A stretch of 64,000 bases of DNA from Incurvaria masculella (Eukaryota > Arthropoda > Insecta > Lepidoptera > Incurvariidae): assembly GCA_946894095.1 (NCBI GenBank), contig OX335649.1, forward strand, positions 10,434,001-10,498,000, read 5' to 3'. The translations under genes and the position numbers were made by a program. Below the pieces are notes generated by a model. That model made no database searches, was not told the DNA's origin, and saw only the letters and a list, made by a program, of their open reading frames with translations. The first letter of the stretch is position 1. Each line of letters opens with the position of its first letter. This document shows positions 29,301-33,793 of this stretch, piece by piece.

Positions 29301-31674
29301 AGTTGTATTTATCCAACCTGAAATACCTATCAAAATTGTGCAAATGACGTTCTAGCCAGCCATAAGCTGCTTTGCTATATTTAGAAAATACTCACTTTGA
29401 GCATAGGGAAAGATTTCTAATGTCATACAATTGTAAAATAGGGATAATAAAAGTGCACAGATGGCGTTGCAATTCACACTTCAGAATACATTCAATACAA
29501 ACCAATAAATATCAAAGATATGTTTTATTCACAATAACATTCGTTTTTTTTAACTGTACTTAATTTAAAGTTAATAAATGTAACATTTCCATCAGCCTAC
29601 CTAGGAAAAATTTGGAAACAAGCTTAGTTTAATGACGGTGTAACTCGTTCTGGTGAAGTGACGGGAGATGGCGTTGGTTAGAAATGTCATAGTACCAGCC
29701 AAAATAAGAAGTGCTCAGCGAGTTTTGTACGTTGTATGACGTTAGCAGTCTATCCCTACTATCTATGCTTTGAGTCAAAGAAATGATGCTTACCTCATTA
29801 AATGAAGCATGCAAACAAATGTTGTGGACGCAGATTGGAACGAGTTGTTCACGACCAAGTGCTTTGCGTGTGGGTTCCCCGTGGAGGCGGGCGACAGGTG
29901 GGTGGAGGCGCTCAACAATAACTACCACAGTCAGTGCTTCAACTGCACGGTGCGTATGATGCTTGCCTCTCACTAAATACCCACACACGGGCCTCTGCTC
30001 TGAATTGGCGCTGGGAGAGGCCGCAATCGCATCATCACAGCACATGGTCCATGCGTCTATTTCTTGATCCCAAATGTTGGAAAACAATGTCCTTATGACA
30101 TTCGATAAATGTATTAAAACGCAATATAACAATATGAAAGCGATGAGATTTTAATTATTCAGTGTATGGACCGACTATTGTGCTTACATTTATGATTATG
30201 CGAATGTCATTTTAAGTGTCCAACTCAGAACATAGGTCGTTTTTCTACACTACACATATTTACAAAGAACTTTTTTTTACTTATAATTAGATGACTTCCC
30301 ATGGTCAAAATATTCCGAAATTTATATAAAAAATATTTATAATGCATCTTCATCATGTTGTGCACAATCATATATATCATATTTAAAATAATACTAGTTA
30401 TCCTTTTGTAATAGATCACAACAATTTTTCAACGAAAATCCAACATTATGCAAAATGACCGCAAGCTTCATGTGTGCGTCATTCACGAAGAAAAATGATC
30501 CCCTAGCCTTCGAGAGTTTCATGATGACATTCATAAAGCTCACTTGTACTTGGCTGAGCCAGAGTATGCCTTTCTGTCAGTTTTGACATAAAATGTATGG
30601 AACTAATGTCAAATTTGACAGTAGGAAGCTATACTTTGGCTTAGCCAAGTACAAGTGAGCTTGATGATCTGAGCATTAGAGTCTAAGGCCCCATTTCCAC
30701 GAGGAAGTAAACTTCCGCGAGAAACGTCAGACAGGCTGTCAGACAGTAAATCGCCCGGACAGATTTACTGTTTGACAGTCTGTCCGACATTTCTCGGCGG
30801 AAGTTTACTTCCTCGTGGAAACGGAGCCTAACTCTGAATAAAGCATCAAAAATAACAAAAGCATTCAAGACACTTCATACATTAGTTCACAACATTTGTA
30901 TTAATTCCCTGTATTTAGTTCCTGCAACAGCCCAAACCCTCAATATTGCCTGATAGCTAATTTAGAACATGTACAGTTAATAAACTTCCAGTGTGTCGGA
31001 ATATAGTGCCTTGTATGTACAGAGAAACGGATTTATTGTGAAATGTAATATTATCGTACCTTTATGTTTTATTTTTCGTATACTTAGTGGTCAAAGTTTT
31101 GCTGATCAAATAGTAAATAACCTCTTGATGGCAATTTTTTTACCGAGCGTTGCTTTTCACATTTTTACTAATACATACAATTAAAATTCCTCACATCTTT
31201 AATTGTCCATCATGCAGGAATCGAGTAACATGAAGAAGTGTTTATTTAAATTTTGCTTAGAAGAATTTGGCTATTTTTGGGTAAATGGGATTTTTTGTGC
31301 CACACGCAAATAATATAACAAACATTAGAAAATCGGATGCAAATTTTCCTTTGCAATATATGTAGATATATTATTGTTTGTTTAACTATTATTCTTATTA
31401 GTGAGTCCACTTTGAAGCCATTTAACGGTCAATTAAACTTTTAAAAAATCATTGAATATAAAATATCTATGTTCTGGAATTTCTTTACTCCCAGAATTTT
31501 AGAATATTTACTTATTCGAGTAATCCCAACTCGAACATAAAAAGATATAAGTAAATGAAAATCGCCAAGAAAATTCTAAACCATACAATTTCACAGATGT
31601 GCAAGAAAAACCTCGAAGGACAGAGTTTCTTCGCCAAGGGTGGAAGACCATTTTGCAAGAATCATGCCCGCTAA
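5202..31674 (+). CDS. Zasp52: PDZ and LIM domain protein Zasp (5'-partial, multi-exon)
   Basis: Insect member of the Alp/Enigma family. In the family the PDZ and ZM regions bind alpha-actinin at muscle Z-discs and the LIM domains mediate further Z-disc and integrin-site contacts. Exons deduced here, all with agreeing phases: 5202-5353 (second half of PDZ), 6811-6979, 7550-7686, 8593-8684 (ZM/DUF4749), then 9165-9309 or 9429-9762, 10944-11132 (LIM1), 11964-12081, 19058-19235 (Pro-rich), 21420-21443 (possible microexon), then 21841-25060 or 25273-26695, 27631-27817, 28436-28556, 29834-29949 and 31597-31674 (LIM2-4, stop TAA). Intron ends are GT-AG. The protein start lies outside the window. Introns are loaded with transposons. 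The identification rests on LIM and PDZ residues that match the known Zasp family; exact isoforms are inferred from phase, not from transcripts. Confidence 0.93.
5354..6120 (+). repeat. 136-bp tandem array of decayed PDZ-exon copies
   Basis: Five full units of 136 bp follow the real exon (unit starts near 5358, 5494, 5630, 5766 and 5902), then two shorter, more divergent partial units reaching about 6120. Each unit matches the last roughly 115 bases of the PDZ exon and keeps its donor, CAGAGGTAAGCGAC. A 4-base gain between GTGTAC and CACCAG shifts the frame, and in the phase that follows the real exon each unit meets TAA, so the copies do not extend the PDZ domain. Units are very similar to each other, which suggests recent amplification or gene conversion. 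The open frames running through the array on this strand are read-through of a GC-rich repeat. Confidence 0.88.
6384..6810 (+). repeat. Degenerate tandem copies of the next Zasp52 acceptor and exon start
   Basis: Three diverged units precede the real exon at 6811. Each begins with a version of GTCA-GTCCCATCTTGCAACTT and carries pieces of the exon's 5' half, such as GGCAGTCTGC, GGCCCGG-AAGGTGC and CACCAGGACCTC. Units start near 6390, 6517 and 6635; the fourth unit is the true exon. Frames are broken in the copies. The duplicated block is centred on the acceptor side, the reverse of the PDZ array, where the donor side was copied. Confidence 0.75.
6811..6979 (+). CDS. Zasp52: Zasp52 exon after the PDZ domain
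   Basis: Enters in phase 2 (AG plus A gives Arg) and encodes GGGTWRPAVTPTGSLPRPG, then a Ser/Pro-rich stretch with SPVTKTSLKASPQPS and FGSGHNSVAKPFNYV. The motif T-W-R-P-x-V-T-P-T-G directly after the PDZ is typical of Zasp52. The donor is GTACGT at 6980; the exon leaves in phase 0. Confidence 0.88.
7550..7686 (+). CDS. Zasp52: Zasp52 exon: first part of the ZM/DUF4749 motif
   Basis: Phase 0 start after ACGTTGCAG. Encodes KQYNTPVSMYSDQTIAETLS followed by AQTEVLAGGVLG, the internal ZM (Zasp-like) motif that in Alp/Enigma proteins helps to bind alpha-actinin. The donor GTCAGT leaves the exon in phase 2. The in-frame ATG at the start is not a translation start but part of the exon. Confidence 0.9.
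7687..8592 (+). other. Zasp52 intron
   Basis: AT-rich intron between the two ZM exons. No repeat or extra exon recognised. A short GCGC-rich patch (CGCGCTGCGCGCGCATGC) lies at about 8469-8487. Confidence 0.6.
8593..8684 (+). CDS. Zasp52: Zasp52 exon: second part of the ZM/DUF4749 motif
   Basis: Starts in phase 2 after GTCAACAG and encodes VNFKKNEKSYDAEKSAVFKM then LQEDGNDPEP. The VNFKKNEK motif continues directly from LGG of the preceding exon, as in the family. Leaves in phase 1 before GTGTGC, which fits both of the next alternative exons. Confidence 0.9.
9165..9309 (+). CDS. Zasp52: Zasp52 alternative exon A: linker and start of LIM1
   Basis: Enters in phase 1 and leaves in phase 2. It encodes a Pro-rich linker and then NICEECERLI, the first zinc pair (CxxC) of LIM1, which joins to GVFVRIKDKNLHVECF in exon 10944. 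The start was chosen as the only nearby AG that keeps both the phase and the open frame; its pyrimidine tract is weak. Exon 9429-9762 has the same phases and also supplies a CxxC, so only one of the two can be used per transcript. Confidence 0.75.
9429..9762 (+). CDS. Zasp52: Zasp52 alternative exon B: long linker and start of LIM1
   Basis: Phase 1 in, phase 2 out, like exon A. It encodes a Ser/Pro/Ala-rich linker with TQTAAPPTQLAVEAP and ends in YCSECNRYI, an alternative first CxxC of LIM1. It is far more GC-rich than its surroundings, which makes long false open frames appear on both strands. The acceptor is ACGGACAG at 9421-9428 and the donor GTAAGA at 9763. Use as the partner of exon A is inferred from the equal phases and the duplicated LIM half-motif. 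Confidence 0.78.
9763..10943 (+). other. Zasp52 intron before LIM1 second half
   Basis: Very AT-rich and without recognisable coding sequence or repeats. Confidence 0.6.
10944..11132 (+). CDS. Zasp52: Zasp52 exon: main part of LIM1
   Basis: Starts in phase 2 after CATCGGCAG. Encodes GVFVRIKDKNLHVECFKCAT, then CGTSLKNQGYYNLNGKLYCD and IHAKLVARQHTPAP, i.e. the remaining zinc ligands of LIM1 (H-x2-C-x2-C-x2-C, then the final C-D-I-H). It matches the first LIM domain of Zasp proteins very closely. Ends in phase 2 at CCACC before GTAAGTC. Its 3' part is copied four times directly downstream. Confidence 0.93.
11133..11655 (+). repeat. Four 123-bp tandem copies of the LIM1 exon end
   Basis: Units of exactly 123 bp, with donors at 11133, 11256, 11379, 11502 and 11625. 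Each unit is a 30-bp spacer (GTAAGTCACATTCTGTTAG... ending in TATAG or TRCAG) followed by a 93-bp exon-like segment beginning CGTCAACGGCAAG and ending GTGCCRCC. The 93-bp segments are open in the phase of the flanking exons and encode VNGK(M/L)I(C/Y)DIH(S/A)KL..RQHTP. Copies 1 and 3 share CDIHSKLLT and copies 2 and 4 share YDIHAKLVA, so the array is a 246-bp dimer repeated twice. Whether any copy is spliced is unknown; a 30-bp spacer is too short for an intron. Confidence 0.9.
11691..11819 (+). mobile_element. SINE 3' fragment, copy 2
   Basis: The 3' part of the SINE family, with CATCCAGTTCAAT, CATGGCACCTAGTTCC and ATGTGGTGTGTTAGGC, ending in an A-run. It is 5'-truncated and lies right after the LIM1 repeat array. 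Confidence 0.65.
11964..12081 (+). CDS. Zasp52: Zasp52 exon: linker after LIM1
   Basis: Phase 2 in, phase 0 out. Encodes GGKIPSGTYSAPLSAHTTPL, then PPLATGGNTYSNGSSSLFS, a Ser/Pro/Gly-rich linker; G-G-K-I-P follows LIM1 in Zasp52. The acceptor is TTGGTTGACAG and the donor GTGAGT at 12082. The intron that follows holds the mariner and mag-like elements. Confidence 0.85.
12421..12666 (+). pseudogene. Mariner transposase, N-terminal part
   Basis: Starts with ATG at 12421 and encodes 82 residues with two helix-turn-helix regions, including W-F-K-R-F-Q-S-G-N-F-D-V-K-D and R-S-G-R-P, up to K-V-E-Q-D-R. The reading frame is then cut by the retrotransposon. The frame resumes at 17118 in the matching phase, so the break is purely the insertion. 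The codons shown after 12666 in this frame belong to the LTR. Confidence 0.9.
12667..12725 (+). repeat. 5' LTR (59 bp) of the mag-like element
   Basis: Starts TGTTGTATAAG and ends CACACAACA. Every base matches the 3' LTR by eye. Contains AATAAA as part of TTCAATAAATGAATC, a possible polyadenylation signal. No obvious TATA box beyond TATAAG. Confidence 0.92.
12809..16897 (+). CDS. Gag-Pol polyprotein of the mag-like retrotransposon
   Basis: A single frame of 1,362 codons from ATG at 12809 to TGA. Order of domains with approximate residues: capsid-like gag (30-230); two zinc knuckles CRKCGRGHPPFKC and CFKCQKKNHFAAMC (245-278); aspartic protease with QLDTGA (about 340); reverse transcriptase with FGTPFGRYRFKRLPFG and YIDDIL (570-620); RNase H with LSVDSSKSAVGA (about 760); and integrase with its zinc HHCC motif (EGHFGIERC ... 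CATC, 985-1025), core D (VAVDF), D (MVADNGPPF) and E (SNGLVERT). No stop or frameshift interrupts it. Gag and pol are fused, whereas many gypsy elements separate them by a frameshift; single-frame forms are known in the mag lineage. It could be functional. Confidence 0.95.
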   Translation: MLAEDQDTRGETQVSAKQNCSKRVLEPLKINRNLSMNWKNWIIRFKIYLRANELQDVNAQRKVALILHYIGNDGIQIFQSLNLDVDTVKYEDLVNKFEHHCTPVTNITFERYKFLSKRQEDHESTDDFVTEIKNLSLSCELAQLREELVRDVFIVGLNSHNDYIREKLLQEVNLTLEKALKISRSLELSKIQNLSVSKNKENSTEKIYKVKSMESPINTNTVMSQKDTQAKYYTPKSNEKQSRMTCRKCGRGHPPFKCPAFGTTCFKCQKKNHFAAMCVRESIRLLDSAEMEDRKLFIESVYHPPKKTRVEKHVVKSLYRNSTNKMWTVDFVTNNKTVKCQLDTGAMVNVMSESTLKYLNIPKVVINNKMLKLIDFSGKGIPILGVCSFKGELNKKPVEVEFVITGIACQTVLGLPTCEEQNLVKVVKSVNSSDLLNQFKDVFSGLGGLPGAYHISTKPNSEPKIDAPRKVPLKLMDRYKIELERMESKDVVEKVSEPSEWVSSIVLVEKKDGSLRVCLDPRQLNKAIQRCHFPLPTIDEMRHKLDGAKYFSTLDAQSGFWMIKLDDQSSRLCTFGTPFGRYRFKRLPFGVSCAPEIFHKSMIDIFGEIPGVLVYIDDILVFADTIENHNKILQEVLERSRKMNVKFNEAKCKFLLTEIKYLGHLFNAEGMSIDSSKIKAISDLPVPKDVTELKRFLGMITYLGEYIEHISEKTKNMRTLLKNDVVWHWSHEHDNEFLKLKKIITNAPVLTYFNPNIPITLSVDSSKSAVGASILHNKNPIAFASKSLTQTQCRYAQIEKELYAIVYGCTKFHQYIYGQKTMVETDHKPLVTLFKKPLAEVPTRLQRMMMVLQAYDLDVFYTPGKNLFVADTLSRAPVDTAEECEPVITDEVLRIHANLLVSNLAVSSEKLERLQLLTKSDDTLQAVIKHYYEGWPISKNKVSDMAKPYYNISHDLHVVDGLLFKGNCIVVPTILRSEMLDIIHEGHFGIERCQNQARNVLYWPNMSVDIKNRVESCATCIKYRNANPSEPLMPHPPAEYPWQKVAVDFLEYKKNMYLLVTDYFSKYFEISPMSSGYTAQKVIISLKSIFARHGIPQIMVADNGPPFNSTEFRNFLSKWDITPTFISPRHSKSNGLVERTVDIIKKIFHKSDETGTDPYLGLLQYRNGVQATGFSPAQLLMSRNLRTVLPVSEESLKSKLIDYKKYKSNIESKNAKMCYYHDRRVKELPEIKHNSKVFFRKTPRDRWTPGTVVEKCSQPRSYIVRNEEGVHYRRNRQHILVPAPSKKNSEVEEEEIVESGNSIEHDSSISDNASGLSHPSPLKTFEPGAVPNPPDNRNLSPGVTCYTRSGRAVRPPSRLTFP
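17054..17112 (+). repeat. 3' LTR (59 bp) of the mag-like element
   Basis: Identical by eye to the 5' LTR at 12667-12725, and preceded by a purine tract at about 17043-17051. The copy of the ATCGG target site follows at 17113. Confidence 0.92.
17118..17897 (+). pseudogene. Mariner transposase, C-terminal part, one stop codon
   Basis: Continues the frame broken at 12666. Contains WVPHELTERN, GDEKWITYD (first catalytic Asp), HHDNARPHT (second) and YSPDLAPSD (third, 34 residues after the second), i.e. the D,D34D pattern of mariner, and ends KVIEQNGTYIL with TAG at 17895. The only inactivating change seen is a TGA at 17661-17663 in the stretch between the second and third Asp, where related transposases usually have Trp. 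The whole transposase would be about 341 residues, close to the family norm. Confidence 0.92.
17972..19057 (+). other. Zasp52 intron remainder with relics
   Basis: AT-rich. Contains a short piece of the CR1-like LINE tail family near 18155-18200 (AAATCCGAGTGCAG), a relic of the GGGTTCCGT family at about 18250-18320, and the small inverted-repeat element at 18539. No exon recognised before 19058. Confidence 0.5.
18539..18650. mobile_element. 112-bp MITE-like inverted repeat
   Basis: Both ends carry the same 24 to 27 bases in opposite directions: AATAATAAGAGAAACAGC at the left and GCTGTTTCTCTTATTATT at the right. The core is short and non-coding. A miniature DNA transposon is the likely explanation; the superfamily cannot be told. 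Confidence 0.7.
19058..19235 (+). CDS. Zasp52: Zasp52 exon: proline-rich linker
   Basis: Phase 0 in, phase 1 out. Encodes PNSNLSGPKPFGSSGSAYSP, then Ser/Pro/Ala-rich sequence with six Pro in a row before V-H-T-Y-A. G-P-K-P-F is a feature of the Zasp52 linker. The exon is strongly GC-rich, which opens false frames on the other strand. The acceptor is CGCGCGCAG and the donor GTAAGC at 19236. Confidence 0.83.
19383..19632 (+). mobile_element. CR1-like LINE 3' end
   Basis: Non-coding 3' tail with GGTTCGATTACTTCTGGCG, CAAGAAACTTTGCCAGG, GGAAGAAATCACTCCTAGTG and TTGCACAATAAAG, ending in (ATTC)n. Copies of the same tail occur on the other strand at 46232, 51931 and 54270. The tetranucleotide tail and heavy 5' truncation fit CR1/Zenon-type LINEs of Lepidoptera; this is an inference, as no coding part is present. 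Confidence 0.65.
19770..19842 (+). ncRNA. tRNA-like sequence of bacterial tRNA-Leu type
   Basis: A 73-nt cloverleaf can be drawn. The acceptor arm is CAGCAGG/CTTGCAG (6 of 7 pairs including one G-U); then TG, a D-arm GCGAAATCGGTAGACGC, an anticodon arm ATACC-CGCGAAT-GGTAC (4 of 5 pairs), a short variable loop GGTTT, and a T-arm GCTAG-TTCGGGT-CCAGC. The D-arm is close to bacterial and plastid tRNA-Leu rather than to insect tRNAs. Position 33 is G instead of the invariant U, and the long variable arm of tRNA-Leu is absent, so it is unlikely to work as a tRNA. It could be a relic of transferred DNA or a SINE head. Confidence 0.45.
20088..20285 (+). repeat. Dispersed repeat, copy 1
   Basis: Shares a 190-bp stretch with 58205-58385, with landmarks GGTGGCGATGTTTCG, TTTGACCA and CCTTTCTCTTCAGTG in the same order. 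GC-richer than its surroundings. No coding capacity. Class unknown; possibly a SINE or MITE. Confidence 0.6.
21420..21443 (+). CDS. Zasp52: Possible 24-nt Zasp52 microexon
   Basis: TTTTTCTACAG precedes and GTAATA follows. The 24 bases enter and leave in phase 1, so they can be included or skipped without changing the frame, and encode (K)IPVSIFK. It sits between exon 19235 and the two large alternative exons, both of which need phase 1. Predicted from splice signals and phase only. Confidence 0.45.
21841..25060 (+). CDS. Zasp52: Zasp52 large alternative exon 1 (3,220 nt), ends in LIM2 start
   Basis: One open frame of over 1,070 codons from the acceptor AATACCAG to a donor GTGAAC. The product is low-complexity, rich in Ser, Gln, Pro and Thr, with short repeats such as TIAPERCYSPLP and LTIAPERAYSPLP, and LTTASDRPFTPL. 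The end, PKRGRGVMNKAATPGSRVPL then CAQCNGHIR, gives the first CxxC of LIM2, which joins GPFITALGRIWC in exon 27631. Phase 1 in, phase 2 out. The first ATG in this frame (21972) is internal; the frame is open to the acceptor. In flies the long Zasp52 isoforms carry a comparable giant exon. Confidence 0.92.
25273..26695 (+). CDS. Zasp52: Zasp52 large alternative exon 2 (1,423 nt)
   Basis: Open frame of 473 codons between CTAACAG and GTAAGA, phase 1 in and phase 2 out, exactly as in exon 21841-25060, so the two are interchangeable and cannot be joined in frame. The product is Lys/Asn/Ser-rich and begins SESPKNSVKPEYKSPAEERL then KKMAKIALNGYEIGIQRRI. A motif of about 18 residues recurs: DRLQSMANKIQDTIIAKHP, then EKIKNTLVSNHPS and GDRIRETIVSKNPS. 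It ends YPVCHIDDKAITR before LIM2; only one Cys is present where LIM2 needs CxxC. I do not know this exon from other species. Confidence 0.85.
26696..27630 (+). other. Zasp52 intron
   Basis: AT-rich intron between the large exons and LIM2. No coding segment or clear repeat recognised. Confidence 0.55.
27631..27817 (+). CDS. Zasp52: Zasp52 exon: LIM2 main part and LIM3 start
   Basis: Phase 2 in, phase 0 out. Encodes GPFITALGRIWCPDHFICVN, ASCRRPLQDIGFVEENGQLY and CEYCFEQFIAPACDKCHAKI, i.e. the rest of LIM2 and the first CxxC of LIM3. Near-identical to the conserved penultimate LIM regions of Zasp/Enigma proteins. Confidence 0.96.
28099..28318. mobile_element. 220-bp palindromic MITE
   Basis: Long inverted arms: GGGTGTTCTTTTAAATG at the left against CACATTTAAAAGAGCACCC at the right, then GGAGACAAAAATAGGTAGC against GCTTATTTTTGTCTCC and AACCATTAAAAAA against TTTTTTAATGGTT. 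Almost the whole element folds into one hairpin. It sits in the short Zasp52 intron between exons 27817 and 28436. Non-coding. Confidence 0.85.
28436..28556 (+). CDS. Zasp52: Zasp52 exon: LIM3
   Basis: Phase 0 in, phase 1 out. Encodes DCLNAIGKHFHPECFNCVYC, GKLFGNNPFFLEDGLPYCEA: the H-x2-C, CxxC and final ligands of LIM3. The acceptor is TTTTTCCAG and the donor GTACGA. Confidence 0.96.
28691..28975 (+). mobile_element. SINE copy 3
   Basis: Same family as the copy at 159. It carries TGCACTACTTTCTATCTC, CATCCAATTCAATATAGCCG, TGCTCATAAAGAAAGG and ATGTGGTGTGTTGTCC, and ends in an A-run at about 28966-28975. Located in the intron after LIM3. The 5' tRNA-like head is shortened. Confidence 0.75.
28976..29833 (+). 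other. Zasp52 intron remainder
   Basis: AT-rich, no exon or repeat recognised before the LIM4 exon. Confidence 0.5.
29834..29949 (+). CDS. Zasp52: Zasp52 exon: first half of LIM4
   Basis: Phase 1 in, phase 0 out. Encodes (D)WNELFTTKCFACGFPVEA, GDRWVEALNNNYHSQCFNC: both zinc pairs at the start of LIM4. The donor is GTGCGT. Confidence 0.96.
30536..30662. mobile_element. 127-bp MITE with 32-bp inverted ends
   Basis: Left end AAGCTCACTTGTACTTGGCT; right end AGCCAAGTACAAGTGAGCTT. Inner part also pairs (TGTCAGTTTTGACA against TGTCAAATTTGACA). Non-coding, hairpin-forming. Confidence 0.85.
30679..30835. mobile_element. 157-bp MITE with about 45-bp inverted ends
   Basis: Left CCATTTCCACGAGGAAGTAA and right TTACTTCCTCGTGGAAACGG, extended by ACTTCCGCGAGAAA against TTTCTCGGCGGAAGT. 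The whole is nearly palindromic. It starts only 16 bases after the neighbouring MITE but has unrelated ends. Confidence 0.85.
31597..31674 (+). CDS. Zasp52: Zasp52 terminal exon, LIM frame
   Basis: In phase 0 after TTTCACAG it encodes MCKKNLEGQSFFAKGGRPFC then KNHAR and TAA, completing LIM4 (CxxC, then C-K-N-H). This is the conserved C-terminus of Zasp/Enigma proteins. The same 77 bases are open in a second frame that continues to 32698. Confidence 0.95.
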   Translation: MCKKNLEGQSFFAKGGRPFCKNHAR

Positions 31675-32698
31675 AGAATCTCCTCAAGTCATATATAACA
31701 CCGACACCGTATACTCTACGACACTATTCAAGCCTCTCTCGCCGGCGAAAGACTCGATGAAAACGGACAGAAAGGATTCAAGCAAGCGGACTAGGAAGTT
31801 AGAAACTCCGCTCCTGTACGAGGGAGGGCTGTTTTCTGACATACGAAGCGAAGAAGGGAAACTGTTGAGCAAAGTGTCGGTGGACCGGCTGCACAGCTCC
31901 TGCTACCACGATGTAACCACCGCCGCTGGGCCTCGTCTCTCAGAGGACCAGAGCAGGGGAGATTCCACCACCATACGTCCCAAATTCGTTGACGACATTG
32001 TCAAAACTGAAACAGTAACCAACGAAGATGTCTACAAAATTAGATTCACACCTGTATCATTTGAGTTGGACGATTTTGGAAACGATACGCACACAGAAAG
32101 ACTGTATTGCCCGTCACCACAGTTGCCTAAAAAAAAGGAATATATTACAGACAATTTTGAAGATTTGAGCAGTTACAAAATTGTAAGTTCCGTTTGTAAG
32201 TCAAACAATTTTAATCAAAGTGTAGATGGAGGCAAAAATCTTTTTGTGAGTGTGCCCCTGTCGAGGCCGCGGAGTCCTTTGGCTAAGGATATCATTTCAG
32301 AACAGATGAGTAAGATCGACACATACCTACAGGAGAGTTTGGAGGCTTGCTCTGTTATTGAAGGTAGTAAAACAACTAAGGAAAAGGAGTATGTCGTTAA
32401 AGTAACAGACTCAAGTGCATTCAAGATGAAGCCCGAAGAATCGAAGTCCTGCACTGACACGAATATACATAGATTGGTAAACAGGCAGACAGAGGTAGAA
32501 TCAAATCGTTCTTATGTTTCTGAAGAGTCACAAGATAGACCTCTTCAAAGGAAACCCGGTGTCAAAGAGAAGAAATTAGGTCTCATGAGCAAAATTTACA
32601 ATATGCCCATCCATTATCACGCTGCCATAGTATGTTTTATTTTAATAGTGTACAATCTCTTGTTTCAATACTATAAGCAAAATAGAAATATTAAATAA
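31598..32698 (+). CDS. Overlapping alternative frame with C-terminal membrane anchor
   Basis: Open from the exon's acceptor to TAA at 32698, about 366 codons, in the frame one base after the LIM frame. First residues CARKTSKDRVSSPRVEDHFA; first in-frame ATG at 31664. The product is Ser/Lys/Glu-rich, with S-P motifs (KPLSPAKDS, SRPRSPLAKD), and ends in a hydrophobic stretch AAIVCFILIVYNLLF then QYYKQNRNIK, i.e. a single tail anchor with a short basic tail. A phase-2 donor is needed to read it: the donors at 9309, 9762, 11132, 25060 and 26695 fit, so a Zasp52 isoform skipping LIM2-4 is possible. A frame of this length in AT-rich DNA is unlikely by chance. I do not recognise the protein. Confidence 0.7.
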   Translation, partial: CARKTSKDRVSSPRVEDHFARIMPAKESPQVIYNTDTVYSTTLFKPLSPAKDSMKTDRKDSSKRTRKLETPLLYEGGLFSDIRSEEGKLLSKVSVDRLHSSCYHDVTTAAGPRLSEDQSRGDSTTIRPKFVDDIVKTETVTNEDVYKIRFTPVSFELDDFGNDTHTERLYCPSPQLPKKKEYITDNFEDLSSYKIVSSVCKSNNFNQSVDGGKNLFVSVPLSRPRSPLAKDIISEQMSKIDTYLQESLEACSVIEGSKTTKEKEYVVKVTDSSAFKMKPEESKSCTDTNIHRLVNRQTEVESNRSYVSEESQDRPLQRKPGVKEKKLGLMSKIYNMPIHYHAAIVCFILIVYNLLFQYYKQNRNIK

Positions 32699-33555
32699 GA
32701 CAATTTCTTATAATACATAAATAATAGATATTAATAGGACTTCTACATATTACCAACAATACATATTGACTTCTTTAAGAATGTTGTACACTGTAAATTA
32801 AGCTAGTCATTAAAATATTATGTTGGTTTTTATCTGTTGTGTATGTATTGTATTGATTGATATTAATGTAATTTTTAAAAAGTAAGAAGATTGAATGTAT
32901 ATTTTTATATTCGTAATGCCACTTTTTCTTATAAGGTTAGGTACCATGCAAGTAATTAAAAATAATTTGGGAATGTATTATGTAAATAGGTGTCCAAAGG
33001 ACATTTCTTAGCAACTTGTATAATGCGTGTTTTAGATATATCATCACAAAATGGTGCTCTGAGTGACAATGATATGATTAAATGTACAATTGTGATATTT
33101 TGCAATATTTACACATTGTAAAAATTTGAGGCTTTGTATACAGCTTACGGAATGTTGCAAAATTATTTTACTAACAAACTTTAACTAAAAATAAAACCTT
33201 AACACTTCTTGTACTATAACATTTATTTATAGATGCATGTCTTTAAACTATACATATGCACCAATTAAGCACATTAATTAAAATAACCTAATATACATTA
33301 AATATAAATAGGTATTAATTTTACAACCATATATGGATGACTCAATTATTTGATTGAACTGGTGCACCCAATGAAAATATTAAAATACAAAAAAAATATT
33401 ATGTATGTAGGTATACTCAGCGCCTATAAAGTACTACATAAATAGTGTTTATTTTATTTAATATAAGAGTAGGAAGATAATAATTATTTATTTCAATGTT
33501 GTTAACCATGAAAATATTCTACTTGCTTCAATAAACTATTTTATCTTATTGTGTT
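32699..33555 (+). other. Zasp52 3' untranslated region
   Basis: AT-rich, no coding. A canonical AATAAA lies at about 33530 (CTTCAATAAACT), and earlier weak signals occur. Assignment as 3' UTR is by position. Confidence 0.55.
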
Positions 33556-33793
33556 TTTATTTTCATAATAAGCACAACCTTTGGAATGAAGGCCACCCAG
33601 GTAGGAACCATCGCGTTGAATGTTAGACGTTTAATGTAGCAACAAAACATTTTTGGTTTTTCCATTCTGTTTCAATTAAGTCATGCCCTAAAAGAAAAGT
33701 AACAGATATATATTACTGTGTATATCTTCCTGCATGCGTCGTGAACATTGACTTGATCCAACCCCCCTCCCTTCTAAAATTTCGATAATGCAG

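Larger units (their letters stand above)
29950..31596 (+). other. Zasp52 last intron, with two adjacent MITEs
   Basis: Mostly AT-rich. Two inverted-repeat elements lie next to each other (30536-30662 and 30679-30835). Nothing coding recognised. Confidence 0.55.
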
